This document shows, piece by piece, positions 30,713 through 42,615 of a stretch of 64,000 nt of DNA (within the stretch, counting starts at the first letter, position 1; the number at the start of each line of letters is the position of its first letter). The stretch is from contig OZ287699.1 of the NCBI GenBank assembly GCA_965649825.1, forward strand, positions 434,001 through 498,000, written 5' to 3'. The DNA is from Penicillus capitatus. Taxonomy: Eukaryota > Chlorophyta. The notes beneath the pieces are model-generated. The model was not told the DNA's origin, searched no databases, and saw nothing but the letters and a program-made list of their open reading frames with translations. The position numbers and the translations under genes are program-made.

Positions 30713-32218
30713 TGTCAGAAATCACAGTAGAGGGCGATGGGCAACTTAAGACACCAAAAGCTTCAGGGAGTCAAGAAACATGCGAAGACAAGTGAAATGG
30801 CGTAAGATCGTAGACGCGTAGTGCATATGCTGTCTGCGTAGGTCAATTACTCGGACGAACTCGGAACAAGGTGACAGCGATGGCGACGCCGTTACACGAG
30901 TAAGCTTGACAGCCAACGAAACCCTTTTGCCAACAACACTGTTTAGCAAACTCGCACGCTGTTGTCTCGAATTGATGACTTCCGACAAAGCTATAACAGA
31001 GTAAGGCCGGAGATGTACTGGGCTGTGTCCAGTCGTCTGTGCATCTGTTTTAGACACATGGGCAAGTTTGTGAGTTCTTTGAACGTGCCCGCGTCGTTCA
31101 GAAACTCGGCCTGTTGGATCCTACTCAGGCAGCACAGCTGGTTGCGTTGTCTGGCGACGAAGCGGACGAAGATGATTGTAACTCTCAAATTGATTGCAAC
31201 TATGCTGACGGTCAGAAGACGACCGGGATGAAGAGGAAATTGCGAAAGTGGCGTAAAGTGATGCGTTCGGCATTGGTTGAAATCTGCCCAGATCTTCCAC
31301 TTGACAGTCAGCCAGACATCGTATGGCAATATCACACAGGCCACCCACCCGCCTCTCATGACGATCGATTTTGATGTAGAATCCTGGGTTGATGAAGTAC
31401 ATCCTAGATGAGGTGAGAAATCTAAAATCTCAGCTCGCCTTTCAACACAGCAACATTATGCAGCTTGCTCATAAGACAGAGGTGTACAGAGTAGGTCACG
31501 CGTTTTCCTGTCGCTTTCTCACACAGTGCTGTTCGTGTCCTTGCAGTTAGACAGTGAACAGAAAGAACAGTTTATTGCGGATCTTTTGCAAAACTGCAAA
31601 GGCATACGTTTGGATACGGTGGGACAAATGGGTCTGAAAGACCTTTCGGGGGAAGCAGCGGCAGGTTTTGCCGCGGCGAGTTCGAAGGAACCCCAGATGC
31701 CATTGCCGGAATCGGTGGACGATATTCAGGTAAGAAAGACAGACAGACATGTCCGTGTCTAACACGCATCTCTCTACCTACAGTTTGGTCAGTCGAAGGA
31801 ACTGATTACCTCGCTCAAACTGGATCAGAGTGCAATGCCATGCGTCGATGCAGAACAGTTGGTGGTCGAGCCCCTAGATTTTGCGAGTGCTCAGAAGCAA
31901 CTGCAACTGCAAGACAGACAGACTCATATGTCGGCGAGAAACACGATGAACAAAGAGGGTCGGTGCCTCGGCGTTTGTTTTTCGTTCTCTCTCATGTCTC
32001 TTTGTTTAGGCGACTCTCATGCTGCGTCGTTTCTTGACGGTGTGAATTCGATGCGTCAGAGAGATTTGCTCGCTCTGGATCTCCAATCTCGCTTAGCATC
32101 ACACGAGTATTCAGCTCCGGATCGCCAAGTCGCGTCTACATCAACATTTTCCGGCACCAATCCCGTCGCAATCGCATCGTCTGTGAGTTCCTGTTCAACT
32201 CTCAACAGCAGCGACTGA
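30713..32218 (+). CDS. Hypothetical coiled-coil protein
   Basis: Start ATG 30713 (MSEITVEGDGQLKTPKASGS). Short exons follow, joined in frame by GT-AG introns of about 45-55 nt: SITRTNSEQGDSDGDAVTR, then LLSRIDDFRQSYNR, then CEFFERARVVQKLGLLDPTQ and an acidic stretch, and a basic KRKLRKWRKVM. Later come YILDEVRNLKSQLAFQH, LDSEQKEQFIADLLQNCKG (coiled-coil-like), SKELITSLKLDQSAM, and a Ser-rich end (CSTLNSSD, stop 32218). Some middle junctions (about 31230-31400) are not settled. No domain is recognised; helical and charged, probably a scaffold or nuclear protein. Confidence 0.55.
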
Positions 32219-33069
32219 CCGGTGAGTGTGTTCTGGATTTAGCGACCTGTAGGGGTCAGGGCTCCTAAGCGACGTCAATTTTTTATGAATTTGGGAGGTA
32301 GTTTGACAATCGCTGTCTTGGGAGGTTTAGCACTTAACAACTCCCTGCAGAGAAAAGGGCAACGTTAATCGAGTCTCTGCAAATGTATGATCATACGCGC
32401 GGGTACGTCTAGGCAAGAGGTTTACTTTGATATTTTGGTCGTTACCTCAAAGGTGGTAGTTTTCCAATGGTCTTCTTTAGCTCGATTCTTTATATGATGT
32501 GGGGGATATCTAATTACTGTTGAACTGCACGCTCAGCACCGTTTCACAATAAGACCTCATTATCAATTCTCGTTTCGGTCAAGCAGTTCATTTTTAGTTG
32601 ATGGGAATCGAGATATGATACAGCAGAAGCAGCAGCGCGATGTATATACGCGACCACTTAGGTGCAAAAAGTTGATGTCGATCTCCTCATCAACAACGGA
32701 CTACTGTTCCTTTCGACGATGTACAAACCCGGATGATAAAGGGACACAAGATACCTACCCCACATGTTTACGTATACATATGAATTCAAGAAGCATGCAC
32801 AGAAGACTTGTTATTTGGAGGGTCTGCTCATTGAGTCGTAGACATCATTATTGGGTGCCATTTTTATTGACAGTTTGGGTGGCATTAAGAAACACAAGTC
32901 GAATATCCCACGTGGCACCAGAGGGCAAGAGGCAGTCTTGGATCGGTATTATTTGGCAGTTTCAGTTGTCGCATGTTCGCCATGACTGTGGTCGAATCTT
33001 CGATGGACTTCTTAATTCGGGGGTCACTGTGCGTTGAGTTTTTTTCTCTGTCCCACGCAGACAGTGTTT
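32219..33069. other. AT-richer intergenic block, no gene recognised
   Basis: About 850 bases, visibly richer in A/T than its neighbours and with few open frames. I see no terminal repeats, RNA gene or known motif. It may be an old decayed insertion or a regulatory spacer. Confidence 0.4.
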
Positions 33070-33186
33070 ATGAGCTTGTTTATACTGTCTGTCAGAATTG
33101 ATTCAACGCAGTGGGAACTGATGATGATCTTGATGTCAGTCAGGTCGATGCGTTTCATCTCGTATGATTCGTCGTGTAACGTGCGC

Positions 33187-34151
33187 ATGTGGCGGATAAG
33201 CTTCGGACGTTGTGCATCGCAGACGACGACGACGTCCTTCAAACCTATTAGCCACCGCCACCGCGGCCGAGACACAGCAACGCATCGCGTCCAGAGCAGC
33301 TTCATCGATGGTGTCCGAAAGTTCTTCGACGACATCGCCTTCGAAAACTGGGCACCGAGATCCTCACGCATGTGGCGGTTGAATCTTCCACCCCGAGAAT
33401 CGAAGAACGTCGAAACAACGTCGAATGACGAAGACAAAGGTGAGAACGGTCCATACACGACGAACAGACACCATCCATCGATCGCCATAGTGAAACTGTG
33501 GGAGTCCCTCGAACAGGACGTCGCTCAATCGCAGAAAAACGACACCCTAGTCGCAGATGTCGGCCCTATGGGCGACGAAGAAGAAGAGAAACAGACAATG
33601 TCGTTTACGGACTCCTCGGACAACGATCTGAAAGAGGCGCTCGATGAACGCATCCTCGAAATCGCGGACACAGATGAAGATCGACTGCCTCAGATACCGC
33701 TCACAGGCAGTGAACTCAGAAATCTGATCTTCTCCAAATACAGACGCACCTATGACATCTCTTTCGCACGGAGAGATCTGTGGGGCAAGACACATGTCAT
33801 CCGCCCTCTCGTGTTATCGTCGATTTCTTGACGCGGATGAGGTGATGTAGGTGTCGCTGAATATTATGTGGAATTACTTGGAGCAGTCATCTTTCCCGTT
33901 GACGGAGGGTCAGTTGATGGACAAATACGATCGGTATGCTGTTTATCTGAATTCCTGGGAACAGGCAAATGAAGTGCGTGCGAGGCTGGGAGGATACATT
34001 GTGTGAAGATGCTTCCTAGGTGCGTGCGTTTCTCGTGGCGCCGAGAAAAGCGAAAAGTGGATTGCCGTCGAGGCCCATCATGGGCATCGCCGTGAGTTTT
34101 CAATTGAATCTTCCGCAGCATGTTATTTCGGAATGGTTTGACAAAATTTGA
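33187..34151 (+). CDS. DUF3067 protein (plastid/cyanobacterial family)
   Basis: Three clear exons: up to 33795, then 33851-33973, then 34020-34151 (TGA), with introns of 55 and 46 nt. The C-terminal domain reads LTGSELRNLIFSKYRRTYD, SFARRDLWGKTH, VSLNIMWNYLEQSSFPLTEG, YDRYAVYLNSW and EVRAFLVAPRKAKSG, which matches the DUF3067 pattern known from cyanobacteria and plastid-bearing eukaryotes. About 190 residues precede it, rich in Ser/Arg at the start (MWRISFGRCASQTTTTS) and acidic later; the start could be a transit peptide, but the true ATG is uncertain (frame open from 33034). The molecular role of the family is not established. Its 3' end overlaps the convergent ULK4 gene by about 29 nt. Confidence 0.78.
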
Positions 34152-35209
34152 AAGGGACCGTATTCTTTTGTACATCACGCAGGCACTTTACTTTCCTGAT
34201 CTTCGTGATCCATCCGCGCATGCGTAGCAGATGAAAGAAAGACGTGAGACGGTAGCGCCTTGAAGCACAGCGTTTCACGATAGCAGACAACACACCATCG
34301 TGCACGACCTCTATAGAGAGCCGCTTCTTGGGCGATACGTTCAGGAGCTTCTGAATGACGTCTGCCAGATCGGTGTCCATTTCTTCAGAGGAAGGAATGT
34401 GTGAGGATCATCGGAATGGAGTGGGCAGATGGGAACCTGTGAGCAGGGAGGCATCGAGAGAGAAGCGTCTGTCGAATACAGGTTTCCTTCCAGTTGCCAT
34501 GAAATACAGTAAACATCCCAGACTCCAAGCATCGCAAGCAGGGCCTGTCACTGAGCGTCTTCCTCGCATCGCTTCTGGAGCAATGGCAAAGATCTGCCGT
34601 TCCTTATGCACATCCACCTTCAGCGCGGAGCGGTCGATTTCATATCTGCCAGCGAGAGGGACGCCGTGCTTTAAGCTTATGTCCTTTTCTTGCCGCCCTG
34701 CCAAATCCAGAGAGTCTCAACTGTCCTTGTGTATCGAGCAGAATGGTTTTGGGATTTAGATCCAAGTAGATGATATCCCGATCGTGAAGGTATGAGAGAC
34801 TTGAGCTCAGCTGACGAGCAAATCCAAGTATCGTCTGCGTCGGAAGACATCTTTCCTGGACAATGAGATCCTCGAGATTCCCACCCGCACAGTATTCCAG
34901 AAGCATCCACAGATGATTGTCCGTTTCATACCAGTCGTAGAACTGCATAATATTCGGATGATTCAGCCCATGCAGGAGCTTAATCTGTAACCGTAGGTTT
35001 ATGTTGTACCGTCCGAAGAGTGTGCACCTTTTTGAGCAGATAAGGCTTCTCGGATTTGGACGTCCGCTTGACAGCACAGAAGTCAATCGTCTGCTTCTTT
35101 CTTCCCTTGTAGACGATGGAATGATTGCCCATGCCAATCTTGTCGTAGATACTGAAAAATGGTGAAGTTGCTGATTGCGCTTTGCGTGAGCTCACTGGTA
35201 ACGATGCAT
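34123..35209 (-). CDS. ULK4/RUNKEL-like (pseudo)kinase
   Basis: A 14-nt first exon (35209-35196, MHRY) joins over a 44-nt intron to IYDKIGMGNHSIVYKGRKKQ, the ULK4-type glycine loop, followed by CAVKRTSK (Lys kept). Then IKLLHGLNHPNIMQFYDWYE, LLEYCAGGNLEDLI, the catalytic loop as YLDLNPKTILLD (HRD His-Arg lost, Asp kept), and SGFG in place of DFG, so the Mg-binding Asp is missing. After a short intron come APEAMRG and DAWSLGCLLYFMATGRKPVF, then VIQKLLNVSPKKRLSIEVV. ULK4 is a pseudokinase that binds ATP without Mg in animals; the plant homologue RUNKEL acts in cytokinesis on microtubules. No C-terminal HEAT region, which long family members have, is seen, so this copy is short. It is divergent from the P-loop kinase gene. 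Confidence 0.78.
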
Positions 35210-35518
35210 GATCTGAATCTGTCTGGGGACGCTCGCGTCTCAGTCGTCACGAAGGAAATTGAGCATGTCATCGATGCCATTTTCGCCTTTCTTGTCTCAA
35301 ATGTCGCGCGCGTGACGTTTACATGGTCTCGACGTTCCGTTTCGCCTTGCCGTCTGGACAGGCATTCAAAAAGGAAAAACGCTGTCCGAAGCGTTTGTAT
35401 CCAACGCGCAGCAGATGGCTGTGGACAGCAGCGTCGTCATCGGCAAGCCACACGATCGCCATTTAGCGTCAGTGGCGGATCAGAATCGTTGCGGCTGTAG
35501 GAGGCAAAACGCTTTCAG

Positions 35519-36418
35519 CGCCGTCGGCATTTCACATCCTTTCCAGAACTCATCGATGCTCTCTCATCTGAGCTGCTGCACCGAAAGAGTCTGTTGAGTG
35601 CTGATCGCAGGTTCCCCTTCCAAACACGCATCATCCCTTCGTTTCGCGAGATGGTATCTGGGCTAGATGGATGGTTGGCCTCGCAGGCGCTCCTGGCAGT
35701 GGAAAAACGACCATCGCGACCCATCTCGTTCAGCGGTTACGCATTTCTCTCACTCTATGCGCGTCACCTTGGAGTGGCTGCAGACTGAATGCCGAATCGA
35801 AGTCGGATGACATTCCTTTGTCCATCGTCGTCCCAATGGACGGTTATCGCATAACCGCCGCCGCCCTTTCTTGCATAACCTTCAGATCTGTCCAGGTTTT
35901 CATCGCTATAGGCATGAACTCGAGCAGATGGCCGATCCAGTCGACGCCAGAGAACGTCGGGGCGCGCACTGGACATTCGACGCCGACGCCTTCGTTGCCT
36001 CCATTGAAAAACTGCGACGCAACAGAGAAGACGTCATTTTTCTTCCCTCCTTCGACCACGGCGTCGGCGATCCCGTCGAGAACAGCATCCGCGTTCCCAG
36101 AGCGACACAATTTGTTATCGTCGAAGGCAACTACCTCCTCATGGGTATCTCATACGTCACATCTTCTCTCTGCGACCATCCCCTTTGCGATTGTCAGATA
36201 CTGCACCCTGGAATCGAATGGTGGATCTGATGGACGAGACCTGGTTTGCCGATTGTGATCTCGAAATCGCGATGCAGCGCGTCTATCGCCGTCATCTGGC
36301 AACGGGCAAAGCGCCAGACGTCGCTCGGAGACGCATCACACACAACGACCGTTTAAATGCGAAATTGGTGCATTCCTTTGCGTTCCGCGCCAACCTGCTT
36401 TTCAATTCGGATTTCTGA
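35519..36418 (+). CDS. P-loop kinase of the uridine/pantothenate kinase-like (YFH7-type) family
   Basis: Exons joined in frame: FPELIDALSSELLHRKSLL, then WMVGLAGAPGSGKTTIATHL (Walker A, after a 56-nt intron), IPLSIVVPMDG-FHRYRHELEQM, DARERRGAHWTFDADAF, VIFLPSFDHGVGDPVENSI (the family's PSFDR-like motif), ATQFVIVEGNYLLM, then APWNRMVDLMDETWF and RVYRRHLATGKAPDVARRR. These match the fungal YFH7 / yeast C227.14 group of nucleoside or vitamin kinases; the substrate is not known with certainty. The start lies upstream of 35519 and is unresolved. The stop TGA (36416-36418) overlaps the ATG of NAA35 by one base. Confidence 0.78.
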
Positions 36419-38877
36419 TGTCGGTCGAGACGCTTTTGGAATGGCGCGACGTGAGCGACGCCCTCGACGATGCGGCGGCGCAGTTGGGACTCGGCGAACT
36501 TCTCCACGGCGACGACTTCGCGTTACAGCGAACGATGACAGCAGTAGTTGTGGGCTCAGACCGAATGGACACCGGCTCGCGTGAAGAGACGGAAGATCCT
36601 TATCACCTCGCGACCACCGATGCCGCTTCAGTGACGGATTTTACGCCGGAACAAAAATTGGGACTCATGGACAGGCTCTTTACGCTCCAAGCGAGCTATC
36701 ACGAAGGAACGGGTCTTGGAAGGAGTGTCTATACCTGTCTGCTCCTCTTCGATCTCGACAGGTGTCGTTGCATTGGGTCAACAGCCTTGGAGAATCGATA
36801 CCGTACATAGATTACGGAAAGAGGATGCCTTGTTGTTTGAGTTTTGTTCACTGCTTGCTCTTTCTTGCGCAACGATGAGAGATCTGTTGCTCGAAGCTCG
36901 AGTGTGTGAGGTGGGCACTGTGTGACAGACACCTCTTGGCTCCGTCTCTGATGTGCCTGTTCGCAGGATGAGGATTTCAATATCTTAACGCAGGGATTGC
37001 CATCTGTCCAAATGTCCGTCGCTGTGGACGACACTCCCACCAAAGCAGAAGAGAAGCTGATTGATGATCAGAAGGTAACGACACAGAACGTCGTGCTCGA
37101 TGATGATCCCATCGATGGAATGCAGGATCGATCGGTGGGCATCGGAAAGGCTTTGGTGTGTCGTGTGCAGTTTCAGAGGTATCTGCTTCTGGGCACACGG
37201 TGTGTGATGGTCCGGACAAAAGCTTCATTGCTGCAAGCGGCTCGGTACTTTACAAACGCACAAATCGAACTGAAGACCATTCTTTCCACCTCCCATCTGA
37301 AATCAGATCCACCGCGAGGCTTCAGCGCCAACCTCAGCACTTCAGGACAACACATGCGCTTTGCCAGAGTACTGTTGCCCTTAGAGAGACTCTCCCCTGA
37401 TTTGCATACGATGCACAGATCTTACCAGATTCTGAAACAGGTCCACATTTTGAAAGGCTTCTGGAGGAGATGAAGCTGTCGACGAATGTAGTACATCTGT
37501 CGAACTATAGAGAGCTCATGTCTTTTCTTTTGAGATTCACATCTCGGAATCCTGGGGCCGTTGCACGATCTGCTCTGTATCTTCAGTTGGATGATCGCAA
37601 ACAGAAATCGGATCATGAGCTTCCTAAATGGGTCCCCAGCAAACGCATGGTGGCCGACACACTTGGCATCACTCCCGGTAAACTCCCAGCCATCGGAACC
37701 GATGGCCAGTACTTCCTGGAACAGTCCATGATTGGAGTGCGTCTCTCAGTATACAATCAAGGAGAAATCGCTGTTTTCAGGTGCAGAATCTAATTTGCTG
37801 TCTTTGTCTGAATCCCTTTCGTCAAAGAAGACGATTAAAGCGGAGTCTCGAGGATTGGCATCACTTGTATGACCATGCGCAGAAAGTCGATACGTCCAAT
37901 GAGTTTCTGGCGTTTATGGAAATTAACAAGATACAGTGGCCACTGACGAATGCGAGCAACCAGCAATCCTCGAGCACAAACTCGGTCGATCGTGATCGGC
38001 TGGTCTTTGTCCATACACTCAATGCTTCTTCTGCAGGGTCCTTTTACGATCTGGTGCGAAAAAGAGACATGTCACATCATGCTGCGTCATCTGTTGCTGG
38101 GATTTGAACAAGAGCTCTATCACGCAAACGAGTTCTTATCCATCTACTGGTGCGTCCTGTCGCATGAGGTGTCTTCTGTGCACGTGCATGGGTCAGCAGG
38201 TACTGTGACTACCTCCTAACACGAGCCATCATCTGTGCCAGGGAGCTCTTCTCTCTTTGGCCGTCGAGCGGAACGGTAACTAACAAGAAACAGGCCAAGG
38301 CTCACGAACAAGCAGAAATCATCCGCAGTCAGAAACATGCTGTAGAGGTGACATTGCTGGAGATGGAAAGGAGTCTCTGTCAAGGCCTGACACGCGTTCT
38401 CCTTGCACTGCGCCTCTCAAAGGTGCTCGAAGTTCCGCCCTTGCCCTTCAACAAAGAGCAGAATCGATTCGAGCAACGCTTCCTGGCGTTCTGTATTCTG
38501 GATCGACCAGAACCGCTCGATTATCTAACCTTTCAATCGAGCACACTGACAGGACAGGGAGATCCATCTAAGGTGCATCGCCCTTCGATCCATGGCCGCC
38601 ATAAAGTGTCTGTGGTCCACATACGTAGTTGCTGCTGATGGCAGCTCGGTTCTTTGCTGTTGCAAAAGAGCATTGCGTCACACTTATCACACGCTTTACC
38701 AGTTCTGCCGTTTCGGAAGAGACACAGAGCAGAGTGAAACAGCTGGAAAAGGTTGCTAAGACCAACGCCGTTGCCGCGAATGTATTCGAGAAGCTCATCG
38801 CGAATGGTACTGGCATCCAAGTCCGGTTCAATTTTGAAGTGGACCGTCAGTATCCATGTATTGCCATTTCGCGCTGA
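36418..38877 (+). CDS. NAA35: NatC auxiliary subunit NAA35/Mak10
   Basis: Start ATG 36418. Family elements in order: DVSDALDDAAAQLGLGELLH (36448-), MTAVVVGSDRMDTGS in place of the MDPKMD motif, LFTLQASYHEGTGLGRSVYT, then later exons including LLLGFEQELYHANEFLSIYW (about 38090-38150), ERSLCQGLTRVLLALRLSK and NRFEQRFLAFCILDRPEPLD (about 38460-38520), and near the end KLIANGTGIQVRFNFEVDRQ, stop TGA 38875-38877. NAA35 anchors the NatC N-terminal acetyltransferase (NAA30 catalytic, NAA38) to the ribosome. Introns of about 50 nt divide the gene; not all are mapped. It overlaps the upstream kinase stop by one base, a very tight arrangement for a euk gene pair. Confidence 0.82.
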
Positions 38878-39091
38878 TACTTAATCGTCCGAGTGTGTAA
38901 CGGAACAAGCGTGTTGTCTTTGAAGACAACATGATTGAATACAGCATGACTGCCATTAGAATGTCTTTGTTCGGATTCCCTTCCTCCAGAGAGAATCGCA
39001 ATCGCTTGGTATGCAATACATATCGTCATCATACAGGCTGTCGTTGAGCAAAGGAACAAAGGGAATGACAAAGTCAAAGACTGCTTTCTAC

Positions 39092-40633
39092 TCAGAAGTA
39101 TTTCAGGACTATGGAGTCTATTTTACGGCAGCAAATAGGGCAATTAAATTTCTTCTGAAAAATGAGCTCGCAGCATGAGGCACACACACATCTATGCGAC
39201 CTAAGCCATTTACCATGAGGAAGATTTCGTCCACAAAGCCGAAGGGGTGGGTACGTTTTGTCATGGACAAAGCCAGAGGTCTGCTTCTTCGATAGACAGA
39301 CGACGCATGGGCGTTCCCAGATGTCTAGGTGCTCTGCTTCGATATCTGACAGTTCAAATTGTGATGATGTGTCACTCGTCTCTTCTTCGCCTTCTTCAAT
39401 TGCGATCTGAGCAACGAGGGTGAACCATCCGTCTTCGAGATAACCACGGACGGGGTTTTCAAATAGTGCCGTATCCAAAAAAGGTCGCAGTCCCCAATAG
39501 GTATGCTCTCCACGAAAATCGCCGACCAGCTCTGGAATGACCACGGTATGAAATCAGATGGTGGAACGGGGTGCCTGTCACCTTGAGTGGATCCGGCTGC
39601 TTGTGTTGGGTAGTGAAAAGAATGAACAACGAGCTTGGCACGAGTGGTTTCCGAGTTCAGAGAGTAGAGATAAAAAGCAGACTGCTGTTTTCCTGCACTG
39701 TCCTTTCCAATTGTCAGCCTTAAGTGCCTAACCGTGCACCCATCGATCATGCGTTTTTAGACAACCACCAGGGGACTGTACCATTTGGAATCTTGAATGC
39801 TGAACAACTCACTCGAGAGTGACCTTGGGCTCATGTCCATGATGTGACGGAGCTTCCACTACGAAATGGGACGTGATTTTCGAGATATGACGCAGTCGAT
39901 GGGTGGATTTACCGTGCACGTGCAGGACTGGCCATGCGAAACGACAGAAAAGCTCTCGTTCTCTGGCAATTTCAATCGTATCTCGACCTGAATGACAAAA
40001 CTATCCCCAGAGAGAAATCCTTGATCGACCGTTTTGATATCATCTGTTCGACAGAACTGTGAATAACCGCGAATCCTATCCGGCTTAAATACACCACTCC
40101 ATCCTGAGTGCATCACACTCCTGATCGGCGTCGATGCAGAGAGGTGAACAACCTTTTGTTTGGCTCTTTTTCTCGTCCGTCTGATGCACAAGCGTCATAC
40201 CATAGTGAAGATGGACAGAGAGGAGGTTGCGAGGGACAAGAAAAACAGAGAGGTAGCCATCTTCTCTGAGCAAGAGCCTCAATTGCCTGGATGCCAGAAC
40301 AGAGACAGAGACAGAGACGATGGTGTGTGGTCCGTCAGATGCATAGCATACCACTTGTATCCGCCGATATCAAAAGGTTCTGTCGAGAATCGTTTGTTTG
40401 CTGCATCGAAGAAGAACTTGTGCACGCGACACTGCAAGCCGCATCAGATGTATCGGAATTGGAGAACGTGCGTGGCCTACTTCGTAACATCCAAACCATA
40501 CATTGTTGGTGAGAGAATACGCGTAGCTAACACCGTCACAAGAGCCAGTTCCCTCTGCGCACACGGCGTTGCTGAGTCGCCGTATGTGGTCACAACGAGA
40601 CAGCACTGTACCTTCCGTCATGGTGTCGGACAC
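39092..40633 (-). CDS. MATH-MATH-RING (MDM2-type) E3-like protein, copy B
   Basis: Minus strand mirror of the copy at 16.7-18.3 kb. First MATH: LRLLLREDGYLSVFLVPRN (about 40290) and RGYSQFCRTDDIKTVDQGF...SFVIQVEIRLK (about 40050-39960). Second MATH: LRLTIGKDSAGKQQSAFYLY (about 39720), then WGLRPFLDTALF...GYLEDGWFTLVAQIAI. RING: CVVCLSKKQTSGFVHDKT, an intron, then SHRCVCASCCELIFQKKF and NCPICCRKIDSIVLKYF, stop 39094-39092. Protein identity to copy A is only moderate, so the gene duplication is old. The N-terminal exon(s) upstream of 40350 are uncertain. A GACAGA hexamer repeat (about 40300-40320) lies close to the first MATH exon. Confidence 0.75.
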
Positions 40634-41417
40634 CGAGTGCGTTGTAAGAATGTCCTGTGGGTTGGGTGCCGATTTTCAAGGCGACGTATGTTTCATGCGA
40701 GCTTTACTAACCGGTCTAGCGCGATGTCGATGCAGAGGTTGGCATACGAGGTCGAATCAAAGACTATGATGCTGACGCTATTCGATGACGGAGTATCTAC
40801 CAGGAACGCACGAGGCGTCTTTGAAGAGTATGGCCTTGGCTTCTTACTTGGACTGGCGTCTCGTTCAGAGAGCAAAACAGAAACGACGTGCCGTGCAAGA
40901 TGTATTCAGGACATTAGGATACCACCCTTTGTTGGAAGACGATGGAAAAGGAAGAATGCGTTGCGAAACGTGAGACGATCGAAGGGTCATGGAGAGGGGA
41001 GGTGTCCTGTGAATAGATCGCGAGTGTTGTGTGTTGGATCTTTGACAGAGTCGGCGTTGTTAGTTGGGCAGATGGTCTGAGAAGTGTTAACTCTGACGTT
41101 TCTCGTCTGAGGATCAGTCTCGGCTGAAAATGGAGCGTTGCAGGACGATGGTTCCTTGTTGGAGATGGAGGATGGAAATTGTTCAGAGTTTTCTGTGATC
41201 GGGGACGGTTGATAGATTGTACAACATTAGCGTCGCGTCGATACCTGCCGGAGTCACGATCTAAAATATCGCGATTCGTTATTGCCGATTCCCAGTTACG
41301 AATACGGGACACTGCTGCCGGATGTTTGGATTTTTTTCGAACATAATAACATTCATGGCCGTTGCGGCAAGAAACGACGCGGTTCTGTCGACCGTCCTGA
41401 CCCATGGGTCTTAGGTC

Positions 41418-42596
41418 ATGACGATCCTCTCCATCGTGCACCTATGGAATGGATTGATGGACGGAATGGAGGGCGCAACAAGATTCGAGCGTCGCCAAGA
41501 AATAAGAGAACCTCTTGTTTACACGTACGAGGTGATCAACCGCTTCCCGCATGACGATAGCGTCTATGTGGAAGGTCTTTATTGCAATTGTGATGGCACG
41601 GGTTTTCATTTCCAAACAGGTTTTCAATACGAAAAGCTGTGCCACGCCAAGAACGCGAAGAAATGCATGGATGTCTTTCTGGAGTCCACAAGTGGCAGCA
41701 CTTCTGAGCATTGCCGACTTGAGTATCAGGGTCTAGAAAACGATAAGGAGTCCACTTTGCGGAGATCGAAGATCAAGACCGGCGAGATCGTAAACATCAC
41801 CTGTCTGCGAGGAAAGTAAGAAACCTTTCAGCAGATGATCATCGGCATCGAGCATCATCGACAGATACTTCGGAGAGGGCATGACACACTTTGGCCGTTT
41901 TATCTATCAGCAGACCCACCAAGTCCCCTCCCTCTTTGTCTACAACAAAGACCTCTCCTTGGCAAGCGTTCAGTCGATCTGCCATCCTTCACCCAACAGA
42001 TTGATGGTGTACAGGAGGATCATCGGATGACGTTTGTGTTATTTGGTACTGGCATCACTGCCAATCAAAACGGTCTCATTATGACAGACGCCACAGGTCT
42101 GCTGCACTGGATCGATCCTTACACATTCTCAGATTCCAAGACCGTGCAAGTGACAGATGGAGGACGCAGTGTCATCTATCTCACCGAGGTTTGAACACGC
42201 TGCGCCCTCTCTTCGTTTTCGTGGAAATCATCTCTTTAGTTGGAATGGATCAACGGAACGATCTGGTCCAATGTGTGGAGCAAGGACTGCATTGCAATCA
42301 TCGACCCAAGCAATGGCAAAGTGCATGGATGGCTGCCACTCGCAAGCCTTCGAAAGAGGGCCGCAAGAGAAGCACATGTACGTCCAGATACATTGTCAGC
42401 TCTACAAGGTCGGCATTGCATCTCCTGTACCTTACTCGACGCGATCGTCTTCGCAGGTATTGCATATGATCCGGTTAGACAAAGAATCTTCGTGACTGGA
42501 GATCTATGGCCGTTTGTATACGAAATCAAGCTCAGATCGGGAAAGTGCCTGAAAGATCAGACGCTTCAGCGTGTTCGTCAAGCGTGTATGTATTAA
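41418..42596 (+). CDS. Glutaminyl-peptide cyclotransferase, copy B
   Basis: ATG 41418. VYTYEVINRFPHDDSVYVE is followed by a 45-nt intron, GFQYEKLCHAKNAKKC, FLEST, a short intron, then GLENDKESTLRRS and KTGEIVNITCL. Next RYFGEGMTHFGRFIYQQTHQ, VFLFVYNKDL-type sequence, GLIMTDATGLLHWIDPYTF, TDGGRSVIYLTE, an intron, LEWINGTIWSNVWSKDC (42240-), AIIDPSNGKVHGW, and GIAYDPVRQRIFVTGDLWP, stop TAA 42594-42596. One intron near 41957 seems to use a GC donor (GCAAGC). Function as copy A: pyroglutamate formation on secreted proteins. Convergent with TRIC copy B, stops 19 nt apart, the same arrangement as in arm A. Confidence 0.8.
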
Positions 42597-42615
42597 ACGA
42601 TCTGTATAGATGTTC

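Noticed and set aside
40160-41080. 306-residue plus-strand frame
   Set aside because: It is antisense to the MATH-RING copy B gene and part of its upstream region, lacks any motif, and has a Cys/Arg-rich composition typical of shadow frames.
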